Shown here in pieces: positions 8,785 through 17,489 of a stretch of DNA of 64,000 bases. The DNA comes from Streptomyces sp. CG1 (GTDB lineage Bacteria > Actinomycetota > Actinomycetes > Streptomycetales > Streptomycetaceae). The notes under the pieces were generated by a model. That model saw only the letters and a list, made by a program, of their open reading frames with translations. It did no database searches and had not been told where the DNA came from. Every line of letters begins with the position of its first letter. The first letter of the stretch is position 1. The stretch covers positions 5,208,001 to 5,272,000 of the forward strand of contig NZ_CP163518.1 in assembly GCF_041080625.1 (NCBI RefSeq). Direction: 5' to 3'. The translations under genes and the position numbers were made by a program.

Positions 8785-9543
8785 ATGACTCGTCTTGAAG
8801 GAACCGTCGCCCTGGTCACCGGAGCATCCAGCGGCATCGGCCACGCCACCGCCCTGGAGCTCGCCCGCGAAGGCGCCTCCGTGGCCCTGGTCGGCCGACG
8901 CGAGGACCGCCTCACCGACCTCGGCGGGGAAATCACCGACGCTGGCGGAAAGGCCCTGGTCGTGCCCGTCGACATCACCGACGCCCAGGCCGCCGCCGAA
9001 GCGGTCGAGCGGACCGTCGAGGGCTTGGGCCGCTTGGACACCCTGGTCAACAACGCCGGCCTCATGCTGCTCGGGCCTGCCCCCAGCGCGGACCTGAACG
9101 ACTGGCGGCGCATGATCGACATCAACCTCATGGGCCTGATGTACACCACCCACGCGGCCGTCCCCCACCTGGTCAAGGCCGCCACCGAGGAACCGCGACA
9201 GGTCGCCGACATCGTCAACATCGGCTCACTCGCCGGCCGCGGCGCCTTCGCCATGTCCGCCGTGTACTGCGCCACCAAGTTCGGCGTCGGCGCCTTCAGC
9301 GAGGCCCTGCGCCAGGAACTGGCACGCCAGCACGTCCGCGTCTCCGTTGTCGAACCGGGCAGCGTCGACACCGAACTGCGCGCCCACAACCCGGCAGCCA
9401 TCCAGCAGCAGCTCGCTGCTCACATGGACGGCATCGAACGGCTGCAGAGCCAGGACATCGCCGACACCGTCGGCTACATCGTCACCCGTCCCCGCCACGT
9501 GGCCGTCGCCGAGCTGCTCGTACGCCCCACCGAGCAGATCTGA
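8785..9543 (+). CDS. Short-chain dehydrogenase/reductase (SDR)
   Basis: A 252-residue classical SDR. Cofactor motif TGASSGIG lies at residues 13-20. An Arg pair after beta-2 (VGRREDR) suggests NADP(H) preference. NNAG is near residue 90, the catalytic Ser is in VNIGSLAG, and Tyr/Lys are in AVYCATK. The length is typical. The substrate is unknown. Start ATG 8785; divergent TetR neighbour. Confidence 0.9.
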   Translation: MTRLEGTVALVTGASSGIGHATALELAREGASVALVGRREDRLTDLGGEITDAGGKALVVPVDITDAQAAAEAVERTVEGLGRLDTLVNNAGLMLLGPAPSADLNDWRRMIDINLMGLMYTTHAAVPHLVKAATEEPRQVADIVNIGSLAGRGAFAMSAVYCATKFGVGAFSEALRQELARQHVRVSVVEPGSVDTELRAHNPAAIQQQLAAHMDGIERLQSQDIADTVGYIVTRPRHVAVAELLVRPTEQI

Positions 9544-9585
9544 ACACCAAGCGCGTGGCCACTCCGAGAAAAACAAGGAGTCACG

Positions 9586-9735
9586 ATGGCGAAGAGCAGG
9601 ATCCTCGGAACACCATCCCGATGCCCCCTTCGCCACCGTTGACGGCGGGCTCGTGACGGCAGAGAACCTCTCCTCCGCCAAGGCCGTCACCGCCGAGACC
9701 ATCGCGGTTGCCGTCAAATACTGCCGTCAAAGCAA
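9586..9735 (+). pseudogene. Broken gene with intact ribosome site
   Basis: AACAAGGAG lies 6 nt before ATG 9586, an excellent start, yet the frame stops after 18 codons (MAKSRILGTPSRCPLRHR). A neighbouring frame carries on as protein-like sequence (FATVDGGLVTAENLSSAKAV) to the terminator at 9741. Two or more lesions have therefore broken a gene cotranscribed after the SDR. The original function is unknown. Confidence 0.45.
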
Positions 9736-9740
9736 AAGCC

Positions 9741-9772
9741 AGAGGCCCTGCGGATCACTCCGCAGGGCCTCT
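9741..9772. terminator. Element-supplied terminator of tRNA-Arg
   Basis: A perfect 13-bp stem (AGAGGCCCTGCGG / CCGCAGGGCCTCT) with a 6-nt loop. It lies just downstream of the intact tRNA-Arg (minus strand) but inside the element. Its outer stem AGAGGCCC matches the chromosomal hairpin at 5743-5770, so the element appears to have brought a replacement terminator. Confidence 0.75.
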
Positions 9773-9780
9773 GATCTGAT

Positions 9781-9823
9781 GTGCACTCGGCAGGATTCGA
9801 ACCTGCAACCTTCTGATCCGTAG
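9781..9823. repeat. Right att copy within tRNA-Arg(ACG)
   Basis: Identical to 5778-5820. It covers the 3' half of the intact tRNA gene from the anticodon loop to the 3' end. Confidence 0.9.
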
Positions 9824-9854
9824 TCAGATGCTCTATCCGTTAAGCTACGAGTGC
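9782..9854 (-). tRNA. tRNA-Arg (anticodon ACG)
   Basis: A 73-nt cloverleaf on the minus strand: acceptor GCACTCG/CGAGTGC, D arm TAGCTTAACGGATAGAGCA, anticodon loop CTACGGA with ACG, T loop GGTTCGAATCC and discriminator A. CCA is not encoded. It is the integration target of the 5.8-9.8 kb element. Confidence 0.95.
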
Positions 9855-10030
9855 TTGTTGTTTTGTCTTGCCCCCGCTCCCGGCCCTTTCGGCCCGCTCG
9901 CGGCGACAGGAAGAACATTACATGACTGCCGCCGCCATGTGAAATCCGTTCCGCATACCCCTTGTGAGCTGCGAAAACGTCGCTGGGGGGGCGGGCAGAG
10001 GGGTCTCGGGAGAGCCGTGGGGCGGGAACG

Positions 10031-10063
10031 CCGAAGCCCCGGTCCTGGGGACCGGGGCTTCGG
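10031..10063. terminator. Terminator hairpin downstream of tRNA-Ser(GCT)
   Basis: A perfect 15-bp stem (CCGAAGCCCCGGTCC / GGACCGGGGCTTCGG) with a 3-nt loop. It lies 9 nt past the 3' end of tRNA-Ser. Confidence 0.8.
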
Positions 10064-10071
10064 GATCAGGG

Positions 10072-10162
10072 CGGAGGCGGAGGGATTTGAACCCTCGATG
10101 GGCTTTAAGACCCAAACCGCATTAGCAGTGCGGCGCCATAGACCGGACTAGGCGACGCCTCC
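10072..10162 (-). tRNA. tRNA-Ser (anticodon GCT)
   Basis: A 91-nt class II tRNA: acceptor GGAGGCG/CGCCTCC, anticodon loop CTGCTAA, long variable arm (GGTTTGGGTCTTAAAGCCC) and T loop GGTTCAAATCC. A second, different tRNA-Ser(GCT) lies at 61744-61830. Confidence 0.93.
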
Positions 10163-10333
10163 AGCACAACCGCTCACGCGAGCGCGCGAATGGTGTGTGC
10201 AGATGATGACACAGCCGAGCGGCCCGTCACCAATCGCCCCCCACGGTACTAGGCAGTCGGGCCGCAGGGCAAAGGGCTTCCGCCCGGCGAGGCGCGGACG
10301 CAACATCCGGCGGGCGGGGGCGTTGGGCAGGGC

Positions 10334-10822
10334 ATGGTCTTTCGTCTTCAGCAGGGCCCCGTGCGCGGCGGCGGTGCGTCCGTCCTCGCCGTCGTCTCGG
10401 GACTCCTCGTCCTCGCCGCCGTACCCGCCGTCGCCGTACCTCTCGCGCCGCCGCCCGTGCGGCCCGAGGACCAGGCCAGTGATCACCTCACCGTCGTCGT
10501 GCAGCATGCCGGACCCGAGCGGGACGGGGCGCACGAGCTGTTCTGTCATCCGGCCGGCGGGAGCCACCCGGACGCGGCGCAGGCCTGCCGGACGCTGGAC
10601 AAGGACACGCGGTGGGGGCAGGACCTCTTCGCCCCGGTGGCGCCCGGCACCACCTGCACCATGCTCTACGGCGGACCGGCCACCGCCCATGTGACCGGCA
10701 CCTGGGCCGGACGCAGCATCGACGCCACCTACGACCGCAGCAACGGATGCGAGATCGGGCGGTGGGACCGGATGGTGCCGCTGCTGCCGGAACTGGGCTC
10801 GGTTGGATCACCGGTCACGTAA
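10334..10822 (+). CDS. Secreted subtilisin-inhibitor-like (SSI family) protein
   Basis: A 162-residue protein with an N-terminal signal segment (SVLAVVSGLLVLAAVPAVAV). The SSI fold follows: DHLTVVVQHAG strand, LFCHPAGGSHPDAAQAC, a P1-region loop with CTMLYG, then TGTWAGRSI and SNGCEIGRW. Four cysteines are placed as in SSI (two disulphides). SSI proteins are exported, tight-binding inhibitors of subtilisin or trypsin-like proteases. The reactive-site residues differ from the standard CPMVYDP (here CTMLYGG), so specificity may be shifted. ATG 10334 is preceded by GGGCAGGG. Confidence 0.8.
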   Translation: MVFRLQQGPVRGGGASVLAVVSGLLVLAAVPAVAVPLAPPPVRPEDQASDHLTVVVQHAGPERDGAHELFCHPAGGSHPDAAQACRTLDKDTRWGQDLFAPVAPGTTCTMLYGGPATAHVTGTWAGRSIDATYDRSNGCEIGRWDRMVPLLPELGSVGSPVT

Positions 10823-11052
10823 AGGTCCCGCGAAGGTCTCGCGGAGCAGCCCTGGTGGCCGTAGGCCCTGGTCCAGGTGTCGTCGGGGTGTGCGCACGGG
10901 TCCGGTGTTCACTTCGTCGTGGGACCTCCCTCTCATCCGGCGTCGCGAGCGCAACGTGTGCGCTTAGACTCCCTCGCGTGACACGTCGCGGGCCCCTTGG
11001 CAAGATGGCCCGAGCGGTCGGCAAGGTGCGGTAACAGGGAGGAAGGCGTCTC

Positions 11053-14000
11053 GTGAGCAGCAGGCCATCCCGAGGCGCTGCTCGCCTCGCAGCCATACTC
11101 GACGCGCTGCCGGACGCGTTGGTCCTGGTCAACGCCAACGGAACCGTCGTCAACGCGAACACCATCGCGCTGGAGGCTTTCGAGGCGCCGGGCACGGCGC
11201 TCGTCGGGCGCGGGCTGCTCGATCTGCTGCCCGAGTTCGACTCGCGGCTCATCCCCGGGTCGATGCGCCGGCCCGCTCACATGGACCCGCAGGGGCGGAC
11301 CAAGCCGACCCGGATGATCGCCCGGCGGACCGACGGGAGCGAGTTCCCGGTCGAGGTCACGAGCGCGAACCTGGAGAACGGACAGCAGGCGTACGACGGT
11401 TACGGCTACACCGGCGACGAGCTGCTGATGATCGTCGTACGGGACCTGTCCGGGACCGTCGACACCGAGGCCGAGCTGGCGCGCTCGCAGCGGCAGACCG
11501 AGATGATCCTGCGCGCTGCGGCGGAGGGGGTCGTCGGCACCGATACCGACGGGCGGGTCGTGCTCGTCAACCCCGCCGCCGCTCAGATACTGGGGTACCG
11601 GGCCGGTGAGCTGGGCGGCAAGGAGCTGCACGCCCTTGTGCTGCACTCGCGCCCCGACGGCTCCCCCTTCCCGTACGAGGAGTCCCCGCTCGCCGACACC
11701 CTGCGCTCCGGGCGCAAGCATCGGGTGCGCGGACAGGTGCTGTGGTCCAAGGGCGACCAGAAGGTGTCCGTCGACCTCACCACCGCGCCGGTGCGCGACG
11801 GGGACCAGCTCGTCGGTGCCGTGATGACCTTCACCGACCGGCGGCCGTACGAGGCCCTGGCCGAGGAGAAGGCCGCGCAGGAGAAGGCGTACGCGGCGGA
11901 CATCGAGCGGCTCTCCGAGGAGCACGCCTCCGATCTGACCGCGCTGCGGCAGTCGCACGTCACCGAGGTCGAGGAGCTGCGCGAGCAGCACGCCGAGGAG
12001 CTGGCGGCCGGGGAGGAGCGGTACGCCGCGCTCGCCGAGCGGGAGAAGGACCGGTACGAGGCACTCGCCGGCCGGCACGAGCAGCTGCTGACCCTGCTCG
12101 CCCAGTCGCTGCGCGGGCCGCTCGACGAGCTGCGCCGCGAGCTGGCCGCCCTGGCCGCCGACGACGCCGGGCAGCTGTGGCCCGAGGCCAACCAGGTGCT
12201 CCATCATCTGTCGGCCGGGTACTCGCGCATCACCACCCTCATCGACAACGTCCTCGGCTACCAGCGGCTGGACGCGGGCACCGAGGACATCAGCCGTACG
12301 AAGGTGATGCTGGACGCCGTCGTCGCCGCCGGTGTCGAGGGTGCGGTGGAGCTGATCGGTCCTGGCCGGGTGCAGTTCGCCGTGCACGCGCCGCCCATCG
12401 AGGCCGAGGTCGACCCGCAGCGGCTCGCCACCGCGCTCGCGCACCTGGTGGCGGACGTGGCCGGTGTCGACGCGACCGGCAACTCGCCCGTCTCCGCGGG
12501 CGGTTACCTGGACAACACCGTCGTGGTCGCGGCCGCGCAGCGCGGTGAGGTCGCGCGGATCGAGGTGCGCGGGCCGTACGCCGGGGGAGACGCGGTGCAC
12601 GAGCCGATCGTGCGCGGGATCGTCCGGGCCCACGGCGGCGTGCTGCAGACGCACGAGGTGCCGGGCATGAGCGGCAGCGCGTATGTGCTGGAAGTGCCGC
12701 TCGGCGGTGGCGCCGGGGCGGTCGTCGGGGCGATCGGCGGTCAGCTGCCCGCCGCGCTTCCCGCCGCGCAGGAGCCGGCCGGGCAGGAAGCGGCCGGGCA
12801 GGTCTCCGGCGCCGGTGAGGCTGCCGCGGAGGAGGCCGGTGGCGGACGGCGGCGGGCCCGGCGGGCCTCCACGGACGCCTTCCTGGAGAGCGAGGTGCCC
12901 GGCGCGGGCCAGGCCGGTGAGCCGGAGGGGCCCGCACCGACCGGGCGGCGCCGCAGGCGTGCGGCCGCGGCCGCCGAGGAGACCGCCGCGGTCCCGGCCG
13001 AGACCGCGGAGGCCACGTCCGGCGGTACCGGGCGACGCCGTGGCCGGCCCGCCGAAGCAAACGCCGGCGAGAGTGTGAGCGAGGGCGCAGTGGTGACCGC
13101 GGCCGAGCATGCCGCGGGGGCCGCCGCCTCCGGTACGGGGCTCGGCTCCGCCGTACCGCCGCAGGGTGTGCCCACGCCCGCGGGCCTTCCCGCTCGCCCC
13201 GGGTCCGGCGCCCCGCAGGCCGCCCTGCCGCCCGCCCTGCCCGCGGCGGGCGGCGAGCAGGCCGCTTCGGGTGCGGAGATCGTTCCGGCCGACGGCGCGC
13301 AGCCGACCGGGCGGCGCCGGCGTGCGCTGGCCGCCGCGGCGGAACGTGCCGCCGCGCAGGAAGCGGGCGGCGCGCGTACGGTCTTCGCCCTGCCGCCGGC
13401 CGAGGCCGACCGCTCACCGCAGTCCGCGGACTCGGCGACCGGGGTGGCCACCGTCCCGGCAACCGGTCAGGTTCCGGGTGCTGCCGAGGGGCAGCCGCAG
13501 TCGGGTCCGGGTACCGGGCCGGTGCAAGTGCCCGCCGAAGGCATGCCCGGTGACGCCGGCCGGCACGACGCCGTACCCCTCGACCAGGCCGCGGACCACA
13601 CTCCGCCGCAGCCGCATCCGACCAGCGCGCCGACCGGCCGACGCCGCCGGGCCACCGCCCAGCCGGCCGAAATCGCCAAGCCGACGGCGGCACAGGGGGC
13701 CGCGCAGCCCGCGCTCGCACCGGGGGCCGCACAGCCGGCTCCGGCAGCGAGGCCTGCGGCGCAGGGCGCTCCACGACAGCTCGCTCCCGGGCAGACCGGG
13801 CCGCACCCGGCGGGGGCGCCGACTCCCGGTCAGGGCACGCCGGTTCACGGCGTTACGGCGCAGGGTACGGCCGGGCAGGGCATCCCCGTCCAGGCCGGTC
13901 CCGTGCCCGCCACGGGGAGGCCGCCCGCTCCGGGCCGGCCGGCCGCTCCCGCGCAGCCGGCGCCCGGCGCCCAGCCCGGCGTCCCCGTGCCCGGTCAGCA

Positions 14001-15543
14001 GCCGGCCGTACCGCATCCCGCCGCGCCCGCGCAGGGCACCGCCGGCCGGCCCATGCCGTCGGCTCCCGGGCAGGCGGTCCCGGCCCAGCAGCCCGCTGCG
14101 GCACCGGCCGCGACCCCGCCCGGCGGAACCCCGAACGCCCAGCCGCTGCCCACCGAGGCCGGTGCCGGACCGGTGCCGGTTCCCGGTGTGCCGCAGCAGT
14201 GGCCCGGCGCCGACGACACCTCCGGCGCGGGCACTCCCGTACCGCAGACCGCTACGCCGGCCCCCGGCCCCGCGCTCCCCGCGGAGCGTGCCGGTCTCCA
14301 GCCGCCGCGGGCCGCACAGCCGTTGCCCGCCGAGGGTTCCGCGGTCGACCCGAACTCGACGCAGGGGCGGGCGATCAGCGTCCGCACGCTCGGGCAGGGC
14401 GTGCCGTTCTCCCGGCAGGCCGCGCAGGTGCAGCAGCCGACGGCGACCCCGCCGCCACACGCGCCGGGCGGTTCCGGCCGCCGCCGCAAGCTGGGCACGC
14501 CTCCGGACCCGGCCCAGCGCCAGGAGCAGCAGCCGGAGCAGGCTGCGGGCCGGCCGCATCCGTCGGCCGAACCGGCGGCCTCCGGACAGCCGGCTCCTGG
14601 ACAGCAGGGCGCCGGGCAGCCGGGGCCCGTACCCGCGCAGGCGTCGCTCGCCGGGCAGTCCCGGCTCGCGCCGGGCACCGAGGGTGCCGGGCGCTCGTAC
14701 GCCATAGGTGCGCCGGACGCGGACGCCGCCGAGGGACCGGAGCCGCTGGACGGTCCCGGTGGGGCCGTCGAGGTCGCGGACGCGCCGCTGCCGCAGCCGC
14801 TCGACGACGAGCTGCCCCCGGAGCCGCTGGACAACCCGCGCCGGCTGCTGGTGTGGCCCGCGCCGGACGCGACGACCCAGCAGGCGCTGAGCGACCGCGG
14901 CTACCGGCCGGTGATCGTGCACTCCCGTGAGGAGGTCGACGCGCAGATCGCGGCGTTCCCGGCCGCGCTGTTCGTGGACCCGCTGACCGGGCCCATCACG
15001 CGTACGGCACTGCAGTCGCTGCGCCAGGCCGCCGTCGCCGCCGAGGTACCGGTGCTGGTCACGGCAGGGCTCGGGCAGGCGACGCGCGAGGCGGCGTACG
15101 GCGCCGATCCCGCCGTACTGCTGAAAGCGCTGGCGCCCCGCGACAGCGAGCAGCATCCGCCGCGGGTGCTGCTCATCGAGGAGCACGCGGAGATCGCGCT
15201 GGCCCTGACCTCGACGCTGGAGCGGCGCGGGATGCAGGTGGCGCGGGCCGGGAGCGACAGCGACGCGGTGACGCTGGCGGGGCAGTTCCGGCCGAACCTC
15301 GTGGTGATGGACCTGATGCAGGTGCACCGTCGGCAGGCCGGTATCACCGGGATCATCGACTGGCTGCGCGCGAACGGGCAGCTCAACCGCACCCCGCTGG
15401 TCGTCTACACCGCCGCCGTCGACCAGGCCGACCTGCCCCGGCTGGCCTCGGGCGAGACGGTTCTCTTCCTCGCGGAGCGCTCCACGAGCACCGAGGTGCA
15501 GAGCCGGATCGTGGACCTGCTGGCCCGGATCGGGACCAATTAG
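11053..15543 (+). CDS. Giant PAS / degenerate histidine kinase / receiver protein with basic-motif linker
   Basis: A 1,496-residue protein from GTG 11053 (AGGGAGGAAGG upstream). Domains in order: PAS (about 8-115), second PAS (about 150-270), acidic coiled coil rich in EE/REQ (about 275-350), a DHp-like helix LLAQSLRGPLDELRRELAAL lacking the phosphoacceptor His, and a kinase-like region without clear N/G boxes (to about 550). A Pro/Ala/Gln-rich linker runs from about 555 to 1225. A C-terminal receiver (about 1375-1496) has VVMDLMQ, but AE replaces the usual Lys-Pro. The linker carries basic motifs [10 protein letters not shown] about every 30-280 residues. It is probably a non-catalytic signalling scaffold rather than a working hybrid kinase (inference). 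Confidence 0.75.
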   Translation: MSSRPSRGAARLAAILDALPDALVLVNANGTVVNANTIALEAFEAPGTALVGRGLLDLLPEFDSRLIPGSMRRPAHMDPQGRTKPTRMIARRTDGSEFPVEVTSANLENGQQAYDGYGYTGDELLMIVVRDLSGTVDTEAELARSQRQTEMILRAAAEGVVGTDTDGRVVLVNPAAAQILGYRAGELGGKELHALVLHSRPDGSPFPYEESPLADTLRSGRKHRVRGQVLWSKGDQKVSVDLTTAPVRDGDQLVGAVMTFTDRRPYEALAEEKAAQEKAYAADIERLSEEHASDLTALRQSHVTEVEELREQHAEELAAGEERYAALAEREKDRYEALAGRHEQLLTLLAQSLRGPLDELRRELAALAADDAGQLWPEANQVLHHLSAGYSRITTLIDNVLGYQRLDAGTEDISRTKVMLDAVVAAGVEGAVELIGPGRVQFAVHAPPIEAEVDPQRLATALAHLVADVAGVDATGNSPVSAGGYLDNTVVVAAAQRGEVARIEVRGPYAGGDAVHEPIVRGIVRAHGGVLQTHEVPGMSGSAYVLEVPLGGGAGAVVGAIGGQLPAALPAAQEPAGQEAAGQVSGAGEAAAEEAGGGRRRARRASTDAFLESEVPGAGQAGEPEGPAPTGRRRRRAAAAAEETAAVPAETAEATSGGTGRRRGRPAEANAGESVSEGAVVTAAEHAAGAAASGTGLGSAVPPQGVPTPAGLPARPGSGAPQAALPPALPAAGGEQAASGAEIVPADGAQPTGRRRRALAAAAERAAAQEAGGARTVFALPPAEADRSPQSADSATGVATVPATGQVPGAAEGQPQSGPGTGPVQVPAEGMPGDAGRHDAVPLDQAADHTPPQPHPTSAPTGRRRRATAQPAEIAKPTAAQGAAQPALAPGAAQPAPAARPAAQGAPRQLAPGQTGPHPAGAPTPGQGTPVHGVTAQGTAGQGIPVQAGPVPATGRPPAPGRPAAPAQPAPGAQPGVPVPGQQPAVPHPAAPAQGTAGRPMPSAPGQAVPAQQPAAAPAATPPGGTPNAQPLPTEAGAGPVPVPGVPQQWPGADDTSGAGTPVPQTATPAPGPALPAERAGLQPPRAAQPLPAEGSAVDPNSTQGRAISVRTLGQGVPFSRQAAQVQQPTATPPPHAPGGSGRRRKLGTPPDPAQRQEQQPEQAAGRPHPSAEPAASGQPAPGQQGAGQPGPVPAQASLAGQSRLAPGTEGAGRSYAIGAPDADAAEGPEPLDGPGGAVEVADAPLPQPLDDELPPEPLDNPRRLLVWPAPDATTQQALSDRGYRPVIVHSREEVDAQIAAFPAALFVDPLTGPITRTALQSLRQAAVAAEVPVLVTAGLGQATREAAYGADPAVLLKALAPRDSEQHPPRVLLIEEHAEIALALTSTLERRGMQVARAGSDSDAVTLAGQFRPNLVVMDLMQVHRRQAGITGIIDWLRANGQLNRTPLVVYTAAVDQADLPRLASGETVLFLAERSTSTEVQSRIVDLLARIGTN

Positions 15544-15637
15544 GGCCGGAAGGGCGTCCTTGGAAACGGAAGCGTCCTTGAAACGGGCGCGCCCATGAGA
15601 CGGGAGCGCCCCTGAAAAGGGGCGCGGTGCTGCGCCG

Positions 15638-17293
15638 TCAGAGACTGGTGACGTCCAGCTGGCCGTCGGCGTACCGCCTCCGCAGCACCTTCTTGTCGAA
15701 CTTGCCCACGCTGGTCTTCGGCACCGACTCGACGATCGTCCAGCGCTCGGGGAGCTGCCACTTGGCGATCTTGCCCTCCTCGGCGAGGAAGGTGCGCAGG
15801 GTCGCGAAGTCGGCGGTGGCGCCCTGCCGCAGAACGACCGTGGCCAGCGGGCGCTCGCCCCACTTGTCGTCCGGTACGGCGACCACGGCGGCCTCGGCGA
15901 CGTCCGGGTGGGACATCAGCGCGTTCTCCAGCTCCACCGAGGAGATCCACTCGCCACCGGACTTGATGACGTCCTTGGCCCGGTCGGTGAGGGTGAGGAA
16001 GCCGTCGGAGGAGATGGTGCCGACGTCGCCGGTCTTCAGCCAGCCGTCCTCGCTGAACTTGTCGGCGGGGCGCAGCGGTTCGGCGTCTGGGCCGTTGTAG
16101 TACGCACCGGCGATCCACGGGCCGCGCACCTCCAGCTCGCCCGCCGACTCGCCGTCCCAGGGGAGGCGCTCGCCGCCGGGGCCGGTGAGACGGGCCTCGA
16201 CGCCGGCCGGGAAGCGGCCCTGGGTGAGGCGGTAGGCGAACTCCTCCTCGGTGCCGGCCGCGTGGGCCGGCGGGCGGGCGACCGTGCCGAGCGGCGAGGT
16301 CTCCGTCATGCCCCAGGCGTGACAGACGCGCATGCCGAGCTTGTCGAAGGCCGCCATGAGGGAGGGCGGACAGGCCGCGCCGCCGATGGTGACCTGGGTG
16401 AGGGAGGAGACGTCCCGGGGCTTTGCGGTCAGCTCGGCGAGCAGGCCCTGCCAGATGGTCGGGACGGCCGCCGCGTGCGTCGGCTTCTCGCGCTCGATCA
16501 TCTCGGCGAGCGGCGCGGGCTGCAGGAAACGGTCCGGCATCAGCAGGTTGACGCCGGTCATGAAGGTGGCGTGCGGCAGACCCCAGGCGTTGACATGGAA
16601 CTGGGGCACGACGACGAGTGAGGTGTCCTGGTCGGTCAGGCCCATCGACTGGGTCATGTTGACCTGCATGGAGTGCAGGTAGATCGAACGGTGGCTGTAC
16701 ACCACGCCCTTGGGGTCGCCCGTCGTGCCGGAGGTGTAGCACATGGCGGCGGCCTGGCGTTCGTCGATCTCCGGCCAGTCGAACCTCTTCGGCCGGTCCG
16801 CGATCAGCTCCTCGTACTCGTGCACCCGCGCGGTCGCGCCCTGGAGCGGCGTACGGTCACCGGGGCCGGAGACGACGATGTGCTCCACCGTCGGCAGCTG
16901 GGGCAGCAGTGGTGCGAGCAGCGGGATCAGCGAGCCGTTGACGATGATCACCCGGTCGGCCGCGTGGTTGACGATCCACACCAACTGCTCGGCGGGCAGC
17001 CGAAGATTGAGGGTGTGCAGCACCGCGCCCATGGACGGGATGGCGAAGTACGCCTCGACGTGCTCGGCGTTGTTCCACATCAGGGTCGCCACCCGGTCGT
17101 CACCCCGGACGCCGAGTTCGTCCCGCAGGGCGTTCGCCAGCTGCACCGCGCGCACTCCCGCCTCGGCGAAACTGCGCCGCTGCGGCTCGGACTCCCCGGT
17201 CCAGGTGGTGATCTGGGACCGCCCGTGCACCAGCACACCGTGCACAAGGATGCGGGTGACGGTCAGCGGTACGTCCTGCATGGTGCTCAGCAC
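15638..17293 (-). CDS. Acyl-CoA synthetase (AMP-forming, FadD-like)
   Basis: A 551-residue ANL-superfamily ligase that activates a carboxylic acid to acyl-AMP and then to the CoA thioester. Motifs: P-loop YTSGTTGDPKG (about 170), A5 region HAWGMTETSPLG (about 320), hinge GWLKTGD with DRAKDVIKSGGEWISS (about 420), and the catalytic Lys in TSVGKFDKK near the C-terminus. GTG 17293 has GGGAGG 5 nt upstream, better than ATG 17281. The sequence resembles medium/long-chain enzymes. Its position next to the acyl-CoA dehydrogenase/MaoC operon fits lipid or steroid side-chain catabolism. Confidence 0.92.
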   Translation of the reverse strand: MLSTMQDVPLTVTRILVHGVLVHGRSQITTWTGESEPQRRSFAEAGVRAVQLANALRDELGVRGDDRVATLMWNNAEHVEAYFAIPSMGAVLHTLNLRLPAEQLVWIVNHAADRVIIVNGSLIPLLAPLLPQLPTVEHIVVSGPGDRTPLQGATARVHEYEELIADRPKRFDWPEIDERQAAAMCYTSGTTGDPKGVVYSHRSIYLHSMQVNMTQSMGLTDQDTSLVVVPQFHVNAWGLPHATFMTGVNLLMPDRFLQPAPLAEMIEREKPTHAAAVPTIWQGLLAELTAKPRDVSSLTQVTIGGAACPPSLMAAFDKLGMRVCHAWGMTETSPLGTVARPPAHAAGTEEEFAYRLTQGRFPAGVEARLTGPGGERLPWDGESAGELEVRGPWIAGAYYNGPDAEPLRPADKFSEDGWLKTGDVGTISSDGFLTLTDRAKDVIKSGGEWISSVELENALMSHPDVAEAAVVAVPDDKWGERPLATVVLRQGATADFATLRTFLAEEGKIAKWQLPERWTIVESVPKTSVGKFDKKVLRRRYADGQLDVTSL

Positions 17294-17489
17294 GAGTCCT
17301 CCCGGGGCGGCGTTGCCTACGCGGTAGTAAGGGCTCCGCTGATTCTGCTCACATACCGCGCGGTATGTCACTAGGGGGTGCGTCACCGGGGAGGAAAATA
17401 CGGCCCGCCGCACGCCCATCTCCGCCTATCACGCCCATCTGCGCCTATGAGGTGCCGTCGATGTCCAGGGCCTGATGCGCGGACAGGCC

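Larger units (their letters stand above)
5778..9823. mobile_element. Decayed integrated element in tRNA-Arg(ACG), about 4 kb
   Basis: Bounded by identical 43-bp tRNA-derived repeats. Inside are a 3'-truncated-family tyrosine integrase fragment (7530-7736), a transposase-like scrap (about 6650-6937), small membrane and peptide genes, an intact TetR/SDR pair, and a broken gene at the right end. No replication or transfer genes remain, so it is a deletion derivative unable to excise by its own integrase. Confidence 0.8.

Noticed and set aside
10933..13110. Very long open frame (725 codons) on the minus strand opposite the 1,496-aa gene
   Set aside because: Composition is Arg/Gly/Leu-rich noise produced by the third-position GC bias of the plus-strand gene; no domain and no ribosome site.
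13414..15327. 637-codon minus-strand frame
   Set aside because: Same cause: it mirrors the repetitive Pro/Ala/Gln linker of the plus-strand protein.
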